Source: an uncultured Phascolarctobacterium sp.
Lineage (GTDB): Bacteria > Bacillota > Negativicutes > Acidaminococcales > Acidaminococcaceae
DNA length: 13,504 nucleotides
Direction of reading: 5' to 3'
NCBI GenBank assembly: GCA_937901335.1
Contig: CALCHC010000082.1
Span: 1 to 13,504 of the forward strand
Positions within the stretch are counted from its first letter, which is position 1. Every line of letters begins with the position of its first letter. The notes under the pieces were generated by a model that saw only the letters and a program-made list of their open reading frames with translations, was not told the DNA's origin and did no database searches. Positions 1 through 5,856 of this stretch are shown here, one piece after another. The translations under genes and the position numbers were made by a program.

Positions 1-698
1 TATGCTTCTTTTGAATACTCTATCTCACTTAGGTTTATCCAACGCCCCTTTTTATTAACCCTATCTAACAAATACAGTTTTCCGTTTGTTATGATATTTA
101 AATCATGTGCGTTACGTTTACCTTTTCCATTACCAAAAACATATGACATTACCGATTGATATGCTTGTAACATTGGTGGCAAGGTATAACTTTGTGGATT
201 TTCTGCTTTTTCAACAGCTTTTCTTAAAGATTCCAATTTGTCACTATCGCTTTCAAACACATAAAAATCTACGCCCATTTCAGGGTAATCATCGTTTATG
301 TAAACTGGATAATCTTGTTTAAAACAAACATCATTACCTTTTTGAATGTGTGTATATTTCCTTTTAACGTATCGAGGATAGTCAGAGTGTAAATTATCGT
401 ATGTTTTATCTGTTACTGTCTCAATTTTTTCTATGACACTCGATTGATTATCTTTAGGCCTAACTGGTCTTCTTTTTCTTACATTATCGTCAATCTTTGA
501 AGAATCTTTAGACCCAGTCCAACCTACCTCACCATAATAACCTTTTTCTGGAATTCTACATTCCGTCAATAAAAATTCTATATGTATATTCTTATCAGCA
601 TATTTTTCCCTTAAAGCTTCCGTATAACTTGCTTCTACATCTACAACGTTCAAACAAGTTGCCATAAGCATACTTCCTAAAATTAAACTTTTATTCAT
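1..698 (-). CDS. Exported protein of unknown function, 3' end outside window
   Basis: An open frame runs without a stop from an ATG at 698 to the window edge, giving 232 residues with the C-terminus missing. The start is fixed by a GGGAGG ribosome binding site six bases upstream; the in-frame ATG at 713 lies before that site and is unlikely. Residues 1-23 look like a signal peptide: Lys3, a hydrophobic core at about 5-19, and a Val-Glu-Ala site before Ser24. Cys15 lies in Met-Ala-Thr-Cys, a poor lipobox, so signal peptidase I cleavage is more likely. The mature part is polar, with a basic stretch at 74-81 (RKRRPVRP) and two cysteines (47, 125). I recognise no domain. It starts 19 bases after the FlgT-like gene stops, so the two are probably co-transcribed. 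The envelope location is inferred; the function is unknown. Confidence 0.75.
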   Translation of the reverse strand, partial: MNKSLILGSMLMATCLNVVDVEASYTEALREKYADKNIHIEFLLTECRIPEKGYYGEVGWTGSKDSSKIDDNVRKRRPVRPKDNQSSVIEKIETVTDKTYDNLHSDYPRYVKRKYTHIQKGNDVCFKQDYPVYINDDYPEMGVDFYVFESDSDKLESLRKAVEKAENPQSYTLPPMLQAYQSVMSYVFGNGKGKRNAHDLNIITNGKLYLLDRVNKKGRWINLSEIEYSKEA

Positions 699-717
699 CC
701 AAATCCCTCCCATACTC

Positions 718-1833
718 CTACGACACATTCAACTCAACGCTACTATTACTAATCTTCTCAACAAAAATACCTAAATCAGTTTTATCTCTCAGTGCCTTAA
801 TTAAAACGTGAGGTTTTTGTGCAGATTCTACTTCTAAAATAATTTTCTCACCATGTTTATCTCTCATAATTACGTTTTGTACACCTTTAGTTTTTCGTAG
901 GCCTTTAACTAAATCATCTACAACACTTTCATCACTTGCTGTTACGATAAACTTTAAACCGTTAAATGGCTGTGCCGCCAATTTTTTAAATGCATTTTCT
1001 ATATTTTCACATGCTTTAACCGCTGCAACTTTTAAAGCTTTTCTTGTAGCAAACACATCACTATTATCTACTGCTTGTCCTTCAACATTATATGTATTGA
1101 CGATAACACCCGTATCAAACTTGATAACTCTCACACTCAAATCAGCTCTACCAGTTGTTAATAAAGTTTCAACTGGTGAACCTTCTTTATTAGGTAACAT
1201 TATCTTGCTTGCCGCAGTATTAGATTTACCTAAAATCAAGTAATCAATACCATAATTATCGCCTTCATCAATAAAATTATTTTCCCCATTGAAAAAGCCA
1301 CTAATTATAGACGACACTTTTAACTTAGCAACAACTTGTGGATCAACAATATGAGTAAAGCCTAAATCTAAAAGTTTTTCATTCATTGCGCCTTCAGTCA
1401 CATCATCAGTACTTAATCTTGTTTCCCCCATATTCACATCAGTAGTTTTCTCAACAACTACAACAGCAATTCTTGGGTCATTTAAAAGCATTATCATATT
1501 CAATTTGCTCATCAGTTGTGCGTTAGGATTAGTATCTACATCAATACGAGCCTTTACTATATAATCACTACCAACGTTCATTTCATTAATGATATTAATA
1601 TTTTTTACGAATCCTTGTGACTTAGCGTACACTTCATCTAATGCAACAACGGATTTATATACCAGTGTACGAGAATCAATAAAAGTTCCTACAACATTTT
1701 CTACAGCGTTACGCATTGCATCACGTACCGCGCTATCTTTATCGACACCTACGCCATCAACGGTAACTTCTTGTGCTAAAGCAATATTTGTCATTAACAG
1801 GCAACCTGCAAATAAATTAAAAATATGTTTCAT
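718..1833 (-). CDS. Exported FlgT-like protein
   Basis: Predicted 371-residue exported protein. The frame stays open to an ATG at 1875, but the ATG at 1833 is chosen because AAGGTGA lies five bases upstream and a signal peptide follows directly (hydrophobic core 4-19, Ala-Leu-Ala before Gln21). Mature residues 22-110 resemble the N-terminal domain of flagellar assembly protein FlgT and related exported proteins: VTVDGVGVDKDSAVRDAMRN at 23-42, then a segment ending near KSQGFV (71-76). A middle domain opens with LNDPRIAVVVVE (117-128), a phrase I associate with this family, and continues to about 290. The last 80 residues (293-371) look like a separate small alpha/beta unit. No flagellar gene is visible, so a flagellar role is not supported; an envelope role is the safer inference. 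It heads a two-gene unit with the exported protein downstream and lies divergent from the XRE regulator. Family assignment is by eye. Confidence 0.72.
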   Translation of the reverse strand: MKHIFNLFAGCLLMTNIALAQEVTVDGVGVDKDSAVRDAMRNAVENVVGTFIDSRTLVYKSVVALDEVYAKSQGFVKNINIINEMNVGSDYIVKARIDVDTNPNAQLMSKLNMIMLLNDPRIAVVVVEKTTDVNMGETRLSTDDVTEGAMNEKLLDLGFTHIVDPQVVAKLKVSSIISGFFNGENNFIDEGDNYGIDYLILGKSNTAASKIMLPNKEGSPVETLLTTGRADLSVRVIKFDTGVIVNTYNVEGQAVDNSDVFATRKALKVAAVKACENIENAFKKLAAQPFNGLKFIVTASDESVVDDLVKGLRKTKGVQNVIMRDKHGEKIILEVESAQKPHVLIKALRDKTDLGIFVEKISNSSVELNVS

Positions 1834-1885
1834 AAAATCACCTTCTATCGCTATCTTATTGCGCTCACAACGCACTTTTTTATGT

Positions 1886-1914
1886 TTTATATATGCATAC
1901 TTTACAACTTAAAA
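1886..1914 (-). promoter_or_regulatory. Weak promoter candidate for the exported-protein unit
   Basis: On the minus strand TTTTAA (1914-1909) and TATAAA (1891-1886) are separated by 17 bases, 53 bases before the ATG of the FlgT-like gene. The -10 is good and the -35 poor. The first TACAACTT repeat (1903-1910) covers the end of the -35 and the start of the spacer, so a protein bound there could block or replace the -35 contact. The region is AT-rich and chance matches are easy, hence the low confidence. Confidence 0.3.
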
Positions 1915-1974
1915 CATTGCTTTTCATACATTTTACAACTTTATAGATTGCATTGCAAATTTTTAGTACAACTT
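1903..1974. repeat. Three spaced TACAACTT repeats, possible operator array
   Basis: TACAACTT occurs at 1903-1910, 1934-1941 and 1967-1974, all in the same orientation. The last two extend to TACAACTTTATA. Start-to-start steps are 31 and 33 bases, close to three DNA helix turns, so all copies would face a similar side of the helix. An 11-base palindrome, TTGCATTGCAA, lies at 1948-1958 between copies two and three. The array fills the gap between the divergent XRE regulator and exported-protein genes. Binding by the neighbouring regulator is an inference; the repeats themselves are directly visible. Confidence 0.5.
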
Positions 1975-2004
1975 TATATAGCTCATTTTTCATCAATGAT
2001 ATCT

Positions 2005-2010
2005 TATAAT
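2005..2010 (+). promoter_or_regulatory. -10 element (TATAAT) of the regulator gene
   Basis: A perfect TATAAT lies 22 bases before the ATG of the XRE regulator, implying a short leader. At the usual 16-18 base distance upstream there is no recognisable -35 and no extended -10 TG, so the promoter may be weak or activator-dependent. The third TACAACTT repeat ends about 30 bases upstream of it. Confidence 0.45.
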
Positions 2011-2032
2011 TGATGTAATGGAGGTATCTTTT

Positions 2033-2356
2033 ATGTACGAAGATTTTATCGCGAATAAAGTTGTTCAATTAAGAAAGCAAAAGAGGTTATCAGCACGTGA
2101 AATGAGCTTAGCAATTGGACAAAACGTTAACTATATAAACCGAATTGAGAAAAAACTTAGTTTACCTTCATTACAAGGACTATTCTATATTTGTGAGTAC
2201 TGTAATATATCTCCAAAAGAATTTTTTGAAGATACAACAGCTCCACTACCTGTATCATCGAAATTCCAAGAAGCTTTAGAAATCCTCTCAAATTTAGATG
2301 AAGAACAATTAGAACTTGTTCTATCCGTAGCCAAAGCCCTACAAAACAAAAAATAA
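2033..2356 (+). CDS. XRE-family helix-turn-helix transcriptional regulator
   Basis: Small 107-residue DNA-binding protein of the XRE/Cro-CI type. The HTH domain occupies about residues 8-63: VVQLRKQKRLSAREMSLAIG supplies the first two helices, NVNYINRIEK (31-40) the recognition helix, and SLPSLQGLFYICEYCNISPK the closing helices ending in the common PKEFF motif. A C-terminal helix at about 87-105 could serve dimerisation; no ligand or peptidase domain follows. The ATG at 2033 is preferred over the in-frame ATG at 2018 because GGAGG (2020-2024) lies eight bases before it and overlaps the earlier codon. It is the only plus-strand gene, divergent from the exported-protein pair and convergent with the RNA methyltransferase gene. 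It probably controls the divergent unit, itself, or both. Its target is unknown. Confidence 0.88.
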   Translation: MYEDFIANKVVQLRKQKRLSAREMSLAIGQNVNYINRIEKKLSLPSLQGLFYICEYCNISPKEFFEDTTAPLPVSSKFQEALEILSNLDEEQLELVLSVAKALQNKK

Positions 2357-2398
2357 AAGGTGTATTCAAAACATTTCTGATTTGAATACACCTTTTTT
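2355..2398. terminator. Bidirectional intrinsic terminator
   Basis: A perfect 16-base-pair stem (2355-2370 with 2381-2396) encloses a 10-base loop. A run of six T's at the end of the right arm serves the plus strand. Read on the minus strand the stem is followed by a T-rich tract inside the end of the regulator gene. It begins at the regulator's stop codon and ends 15 bases before the stop of the convergent RNA methyltransferase gene, so it suits both. Confidence 0.9.
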
Positions 2399-2413
2399 GA
2401 TTTTACTATACAT

Positions 2414-3199
2414 CTACTTCACTTTTCTTCTCAAGGCTTCAAACATTACGATGCCTGCAGCCATAGCTACGTTCAAGGACTCTGCCCTACCCGCCATGGG
2501 AATGTAAACTCGTTTGTCTGCTTTTTCAAGGAGAGTTTCGCTTACGCCGCCAGCTTCGTTACCCATAACGAAAGCAATGCGACCGCTCAAGTCCGCCTTG
2601 TACAAATTATCTGCACCGTCAAGGCAAGTTACCAAAAGGTCGTAGCCTGCTTTCTTCGCAGCGCTGACAAATTCTTGCTCGCTTACACCGCTCAAAACAG
2701 GAATGTGGAATAAGCTGCCCATGGAAGAACGTACGGTTTTAGGCGCGTAAATATCTGCGCAACCTTTTAAAAGCACCAAACCGCCAATGCCTGCAGCATC
2801 TGCAGTACGGAGCATGGTACCAATGTTACCGGGGTCACCTACTCTGTCCAAAACCAGAAGCATCTTGCCACCTGCCAGCAAGGTTTCCAATTTAGGCTGA
2901 CGCATTTTACACACAGCGATAATCCCTTGAGGAGTTTCTGTATCAGCAATTTTCTTCATTACGTTTTCGTTTACGCAAACAAGCTTGATGTTTTGCATTG
3001 CAGCGTCTTCTAACAAACGCATGGTGCGGTCATCGTCAGTAGCAACGTAAAACAAAGTTTCCACTGCCTTGTACGCCACTGCTTCTTCCGCAGTACGCAA
3101 GCCTTCTGCCAAATACAAACCGTTTTGAGTGCGATATTTCTTTTGTTTTAACTCTGCCGCTGCTTTTACAACGGGGTTTTGCAAACCGGTAAGTTCCAT
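2414..3199 (-). CDS. SpoU/TrmH-family RNA 2'-O-methyltransferase
   Basis: A 261-residue SAM-dependent RNA methyltransferase of the SPOUT class, closest in layout to YsgA/RlmB-type proteins. Residues 1-100 form the N-terminal RNA-binding region (typical start around LQNPVVKAAAELKQKKYR). The catalytic knot shows all three family motifs: motif 1 DRVGDPGNIGTMLRTA (118-133, with the Asn and Arg expected for catalysis), motif 2 GNEAGGVS (213-220), and motif 3 IPMAGRAESLNVAMAAGI (233-250). It should methylate a ribose 2'-hydroxyl in rRNA or tRNA; the target nucleotide cannot be read from sequence. AGGAG lies ten bases before the ATG. It is last on the dcw-side strand, 49 bases after nrdR with a hairpin between, so it may depend on read-through. 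Family certain, substrate unknown. Confidence 0.93.
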   Translation of the reverse strand: MELTGLQNPVVKAAAELKQKKYRTQNGLYLAEGLRTAEEAVAYKAVETLFYVATDDDRTMRLLEDAAMQNIKLVCVNENVMKKIADTETPQGIIAVCKMRQPKLETLLAGGKMLLVLDRVGDPGNIGTMLRTADAAGIGGLVLLKGCADIYAPKTVRSSMGSLFHIPVLSGVSEQEFVSAAKKAGYDLLVTCLDGADNLYKADLSGRIAFVMGNEAGGVSETLLEKADKRVYIPMAGRAESLNVAMAAGIVMFEALRRKVK

Positions 3200-3214
3200 A
3201 AAAAATCTACTCCT

Positions 3215-3246
3215 ATAGAAAAGAGCGAAGCATTGCCTCGCTCTTT
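3215..3246 (-). terminator. Terminator or attenuator hairpin after nrdR
   Basis: On the minus strand AAAGAGCGA (3246-3238) pairs with TCGCTCTTT (3228-3220), a 9-base-pair stem with a 9-base loop, starting two bases after the nrdR stop. The T tract is short and interrupted (TTTTCTAT), and the ribosome binding site of the methyltransferase follows almost at once. Partial termination with read-through is therefore plausible. Confidence 0.65.
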
Positions 3247-3248
3247 AA

Positions 3249-3731
3249 TTATTTGTTTTCAGTTTGGTCATTTAAATTGTTCTTGCTCATAATTCTTTGC
3301 AGTTCTTGCATAAAATTATTCACATCCGCAAACTGTCTATATACGGAAGCAAAACGCACGTAAGCGATTTGGTCAGTTTGTTCCAAATACTTCATAACAA
3401 TCTCACCAATCACAGTGCTATTTACTTCAGATTCACCACGCATACGCAGTTCACGTTCAATTTTTTCTGCAATCTCTTGCACCTTTTCGTAAGCAATAGG
3501 ACGTTTTTCAAAAGCCTTCAGCAAACCGCCCAAAAGCTTTTTGCTATCGAACAATTCACGACGACCATCTTTCTTGCTTACTACAAGGGGAGTTTCTTCA
3601 TATTTTTCGTAAGTAGTAAAACGTCTGCCACATTCGGGACATTCACGACGACGACGGATGGAGCTGCCATCCTCTACAGAACGGCTATCTACTACACGAC
3701 TATCACGATGAGAGCAAAACGGACACTTCAT
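3249..3731 (-). CDS. nrdR: Transcriptional repressor NrdR
   Basis: A 160-residue regulator that in known bacteria represses ribonucleotide reductase genes in response to ATP/dATP. The N-terminal zinc ribbon is complete: CPFC at 3-6 and CPEC at 31-34, with the conserved basic run RRRRECPECGRRFTTYE between and after. The ATP-cone spans about 49-139, with the usual PLVVSKKDGRRELFDSKKL opening and the VRFASVYRQF motif (125-134). The length is normal, with a short polar tail. GGAGG lies nine bases before the ATG, and the gene starts 15 bases after the ftsZ stop, so the two are surely co-transcribed. No ribonucleotide reductase gene is present, and I saw no clear NrdR-box pair upstream of ftsZ, so its targets probably lie elsewhere. 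Confidence 0.97.
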   Translation of the reverse strand: MKCPFCSHRDSRVVDSRSVEDGSSIRRRRECPECGRRFTTYEKYEETPLVVSKKDGRRELFDSKKLLGGLLKAFEKRPIAYEKVQEIAEKIERELRMRGESEVNSTVIGEIVMKYLEQTDQIAYVRFASVYRQFADVNNFMQELQRIMSKNNLNDQTENK

Positions 3732-3746
3732 ATTATAAAGCCTCCA

Positions 3747-4862
3747 TTAGCCACGCAGCCAAGGCGGAATTTCAGTGTTGCTGCTTTGGGGTAACGGTCT
3801 GGACGGAGCTTGTCTTTCGGTCGCAGGAGCTACGTTTTCAGGATTTTGAATGGAAGGAGTAAAACCACCATAAGCAGGGCGAGCACCAGCAACCGGTTTG
3901 TTAGGAACTGCAGGATTTGCAGATTTAAAACCAGTAGCAATTACAGTTACGCGGATTTCGTCTTCCAAAGATTCGTCAATAACAGCACCGAAGATGATGT
4001 TAGCATTAGGATCAACAGCTTCAGTAATGATGTTGGAAGCTTCGCTTACATCAAACAAGGACAAGTCTTTGCCACCGGTGATGTTGAACAATACGCCTTG
4101 AGCACCATCAATGGATGCTTCGAGAAGCGGGCTCTTAATAGCAGCTTCAGCAGCAGCCATTGCGCCACCTTCGCCTTTAGCAGTACCAATGCCCATCAAT
4201 GCACTACCTGCGTTGGACATAATGGTTCTAACGTCAGCAAAGTCTGCGTTAATCAAACCGGGAACGCCAATCAAGTCAGAAATACCTTGTACACCTTGAC
4301 GCAGTACGTCGTCGGCAATACGGAAAGCATCCAACATGGAGGTTCTTCTATCAATAACTTGCAACAATTTATCATTAGGAATGGTGATGAGAGTATCAAC
4401 TTTAGCTTTCAAGCTTTCGATACCGCTCAACGCTTGGTTCATACGACGTTTGCCTTCAAACATAAAGGGTTTGGTTACAACGCCAACAGTCAAAGCGCCA
4501 ACTTCTTTAGCGCATTCAGCTACAACATGTGCAGCACCGGTACCGGTACCGCCGCCCATACCTGCGGTTACGAAAACCATATCAGCACCTTTAAGTACTT
4601 CCATGATTTGTTCACGAGATTCTTCTGCAGCTTTTTCACCGATTTCAGGATTTGCACCTGCGCCCAAACCTTTGGTAAGTTTTTCACCGATTTGAATGCG
4701 GGTTTCTGCTTTAGAAAGCATCAACGCTTGCGCGTCGCAGTTAACAGCAATAAATTCTACACCTTTTACGCCAGCAGTAATCATACGGTTTACAGCATTG
4801 TTACCGCCACCGCCGACACCAATAACTTTAATATTAGCTAATGCTTCAAATTCTTCAAACAT
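3747..4862 (-). CDS. ftsZ: Cell division GTPase FtsZ
   Basis: A 371-residue tubulin homologue that polymerises into the Z ring at midcell and organises division. The start of the GTP-binding domain, IKVIGVGGGGNNAVNRM, is at 11-27; the tubulin signature GGGTGTG is at 103-109; NADFAD at 205-210 is the T7 loop with the catalytic acidic residues that complete the neighbour's active site. A linker of about 50 residues rich in Pro, Ala and Asn (312-361) leads to the C-terminal peptide EIPPWLRG (364-371), a variant of the usual DIPxFLR type that binds membrane tethers such as FtsA, SepF or ZapA-like partners. AAGGGGG lies upstream of the ATG. It follows a terminator and an AT-rich gap with its own promoter candidate, and is followed by nrdR. 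No ftsA gene precedes it. Confidence 0.99.
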   Translation of the reverse strand: MFEEFEALANIKVIGVGGGGNNAVNRMITAGVKGVEFIAVNCDAQALMLSKAETRIQIGEKLTKGLGAGANPEIGEKAAEESREQIMEVLKGADMVFVTAGMGGGTGTGAAHVVAECAKEVGALTVGVVTKPFMFEGKRRMNQALSGIESLKAKVDTLITIPNDKLLQVIDRRTSMLDAFRIADDVLRQGVQGISDLIGVPGLINADFADVRTIMSNAGSALMGIGTAKGEGGAMAAAEAAIKSPLLEASIDGAQGVLFNITGGKDLSLFDVSEASNIITEAVDPNANIIFGAVIDESLEDEIRVTVIATGFKSANPAVPNKPVAGARPAYGGFTPSIQNPENVAPATERQAPSRPLPQSSNTEIPPWLRG

Positions 4863-5011
4863 CTTTTTCGTTCCCCCTTAAAACTCTTGGGATTCAAATT
4901 TATAATCAAAATAAAAATTTACTAAACTTTTCTATTCAACATCCATATAAAAATATCCTGCTAATATTTTAACCTTTTCTCACGAAAAACTCAATATTTA
5001 GCCAAAAATAA
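4863..5011 (-). other. AT-rich ftsZ leader and promoter region
   Basis: This 149-base gap between the ftsQ terminator and ftsZ has no supported ORF. It contains the sigma-H-like promoter candidate (4932-4961), a roughly 60-base untranslated leader, and the ftsZ ribosome binding site. A TGATTATAA stretch (around 4900-4908) could be a -10 for the housekeeping sigma factor, but no convincing -35 is positioned for it. Confidence 0.6.
4932..4961 (-). promoter_or_regulatory. Sigma-H-like promoter candidate for ftsZ
   Basis: On the minus strand GCAGGATAT (4961-4953) and GTTGAATAG (4940-4932) are separated by 12 bases. This matches the Bacillus subtilis sigma-H pattern RNAGGAWWW and RNNGAATWW with 11-12 base spacing in all but the last position. 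Transcription would start about 60 bases before the ftsZ ATG. In B. subtilis one of the ftsAZ promoters is sigma-H dependent, so the location is meaningful. The match is visible; the assignment is inferred. Confidence 0.55.
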
Positions 5012-5033
5012 TGGCAAGCTTTTCAGCTTGCCA
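5003..5033 (-). terminator. Intrinsic terminator after ftsQ
   Basis: On the minus strand TGGCAAGCT (5033-5025) pairs with AGCTTGCCA (5020-5012) around a GAAA tetraloop, followed by TTATTTTT. A perfect 9-base-pair stem with a GNRA loop and T tail is a good rho-independent terminator. It lies 14 bases beyond the ftsQ stop and closes the murE-ftsQ unit. Confidence 0.85.
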
Positions 5034-5047
5034 CCACATATAGCAAT

Positions 5048-5836
5048 TTACTTTTTACTATCTTTTGCCTTATCTTTTAATCTGATGTAAGGCTTCGAAT
5101 AAGTTAAATCAATGTATTCCGCAGATATTTTTTTGCCTTTAATTTCATTAAAGACAGTCATAAAAAGTTCTACCTTATCCTGCAATTCTTCTATAGGTCC
5201 TAGTAAAATCGGGAAGCCTACTTTTAATTGCATTTTAACCCTGCGTTCTTCATCAAGAACAATTCCCACAAGTTGGTCTTGTACAGCAAGGTCAACACTG
5301 TTCAAAAATTTTAAGATGCTAAGAACATTTTTATTTTCAACTGTGTCTCCAATATACAAGCTACCACAATCTTCGCCAGTAAGCATAGGAGCGTTGTCAT
5401 CAGGAATACCATTAGTCACATCCATAACAGTTCCGCAATAACCAATCTTAGCGTAACCTTGATAAGCATTTTCTACATATAATGCAGGCTTGCGTTCTTG
5501 CACGTTAATATGTAATACTCCAGGCCATTTATATTCTGCGTTTACATTTTTAAAACGCACATCGTGACGCAATGCTTCTTCTACTTTGTCAGCATCCACA
5601 TTCCACATATTGAAAGGCTTGCGAGATTCAGCTAAACGCAAAATTTCTTCTTCGCTTAACTGCTTTGTGCCATGAATAGCAATACTGCCACAAGCATAGC
5701 TTGGACGATGCAGATAGTAGTAGATACCATAGAGTACCGCAGCCACCATCACTAAAATTGCAAAAAGGCGTAGTGTACGCAAACGGCGCTCTTTACGGCG
5801 TTGTCTTAACTTCTCACGCATTGTAAGTTCAGGCAT
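5048..5836 (-). CDS. ftsQ: Cell division protein FtsQ/DivIB
   Basis: A 262-residue bitopic membrane protein of the divisome; family members scaffold FtsL/FtsB(DivIC) and help control septal peptidoglycan synthesis. A short, very basic cytoplasmic tail (7-20, many Arg/Lys) precedes one transmembrane helix at about 22-42. The POTRA domain follows (about 47-115), with the typical phrases GSIAIHGTKQLSEEEILRLA and WPGVLHINVQERKPALYVEN. The beta domain extends to about 250, ending in a YIDLTYSKPYIRLK-type strand. The tail is short and lysine-rich. AAAGGAG lies nine bases before the ATG. It begins 20 bases after the ddl stop and is the last gene before a strong terminator. FtsQ proteins vary in sequence, but order and architecture make the call secure. 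Confidence 0.93.
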   Translation of the reverse strand: MPELTMREKLRQRRKERRLRTLRLFAILVMVAAVLYGIYYYLHRPSYACGSIAIHGTKQLSEEEILRLAESRKPFNMWNVDADKVEEALRHDVRFKNVNAEYKWPGVLHINVQERKPALYVENAYQGYAKIGYCGTVMDVTNGIPDDNAPMLTGEDCGSLYIGDTVENKNVLSILKFLNSVDLAVQDQLVGIVLDEERRVKMQLKVGFPILLGPIEELQDKVELFMTVFNEIKGKKISAEYIDLTYSKPYIRLKDKAKDSKK

Positions 5837-5856
5837 ATCACTACGCTCCTTTCAAA

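Noticed and set aside
107..322. Short plus-strand open frame of 71 codons
   Set aside because: It lies opposite the exported-protein gene, which has a signal peptide and ribosome binding site; nothing supports the plus-strand frame.
1857..1875. Minus-strand TTGTGAGCGCAATAA, resembling half of a lac operator or a CRP site
   Set aside because: Only one half matches, there is no proper inverted partner, and no LacI-type regulator is present; probably chance.
1880..2068. Minus-strand 62-codon open frame across the divergent intergenic region
   Set aside because: Its start lies inside the regulator gene, its product is lysine-rich and unstructured, and it overlaps promoter and repeat signals; no coding support.
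3810..4841. Long plus-strand open frame opposite ftsZ (about 343 codons)
   Set aside because: It is fully antisense to a complete ftsZ and has no family motif, low-quality composition and no matching ribosome binding site; it is a shadow of the real gene.
4863..5011. Possible riboswitch or small RNA in the gap before ftsZ
   Set aside because: Apart from the terminator there is no stable long stem or known riboswitch core; promoter signals explain the gap better.
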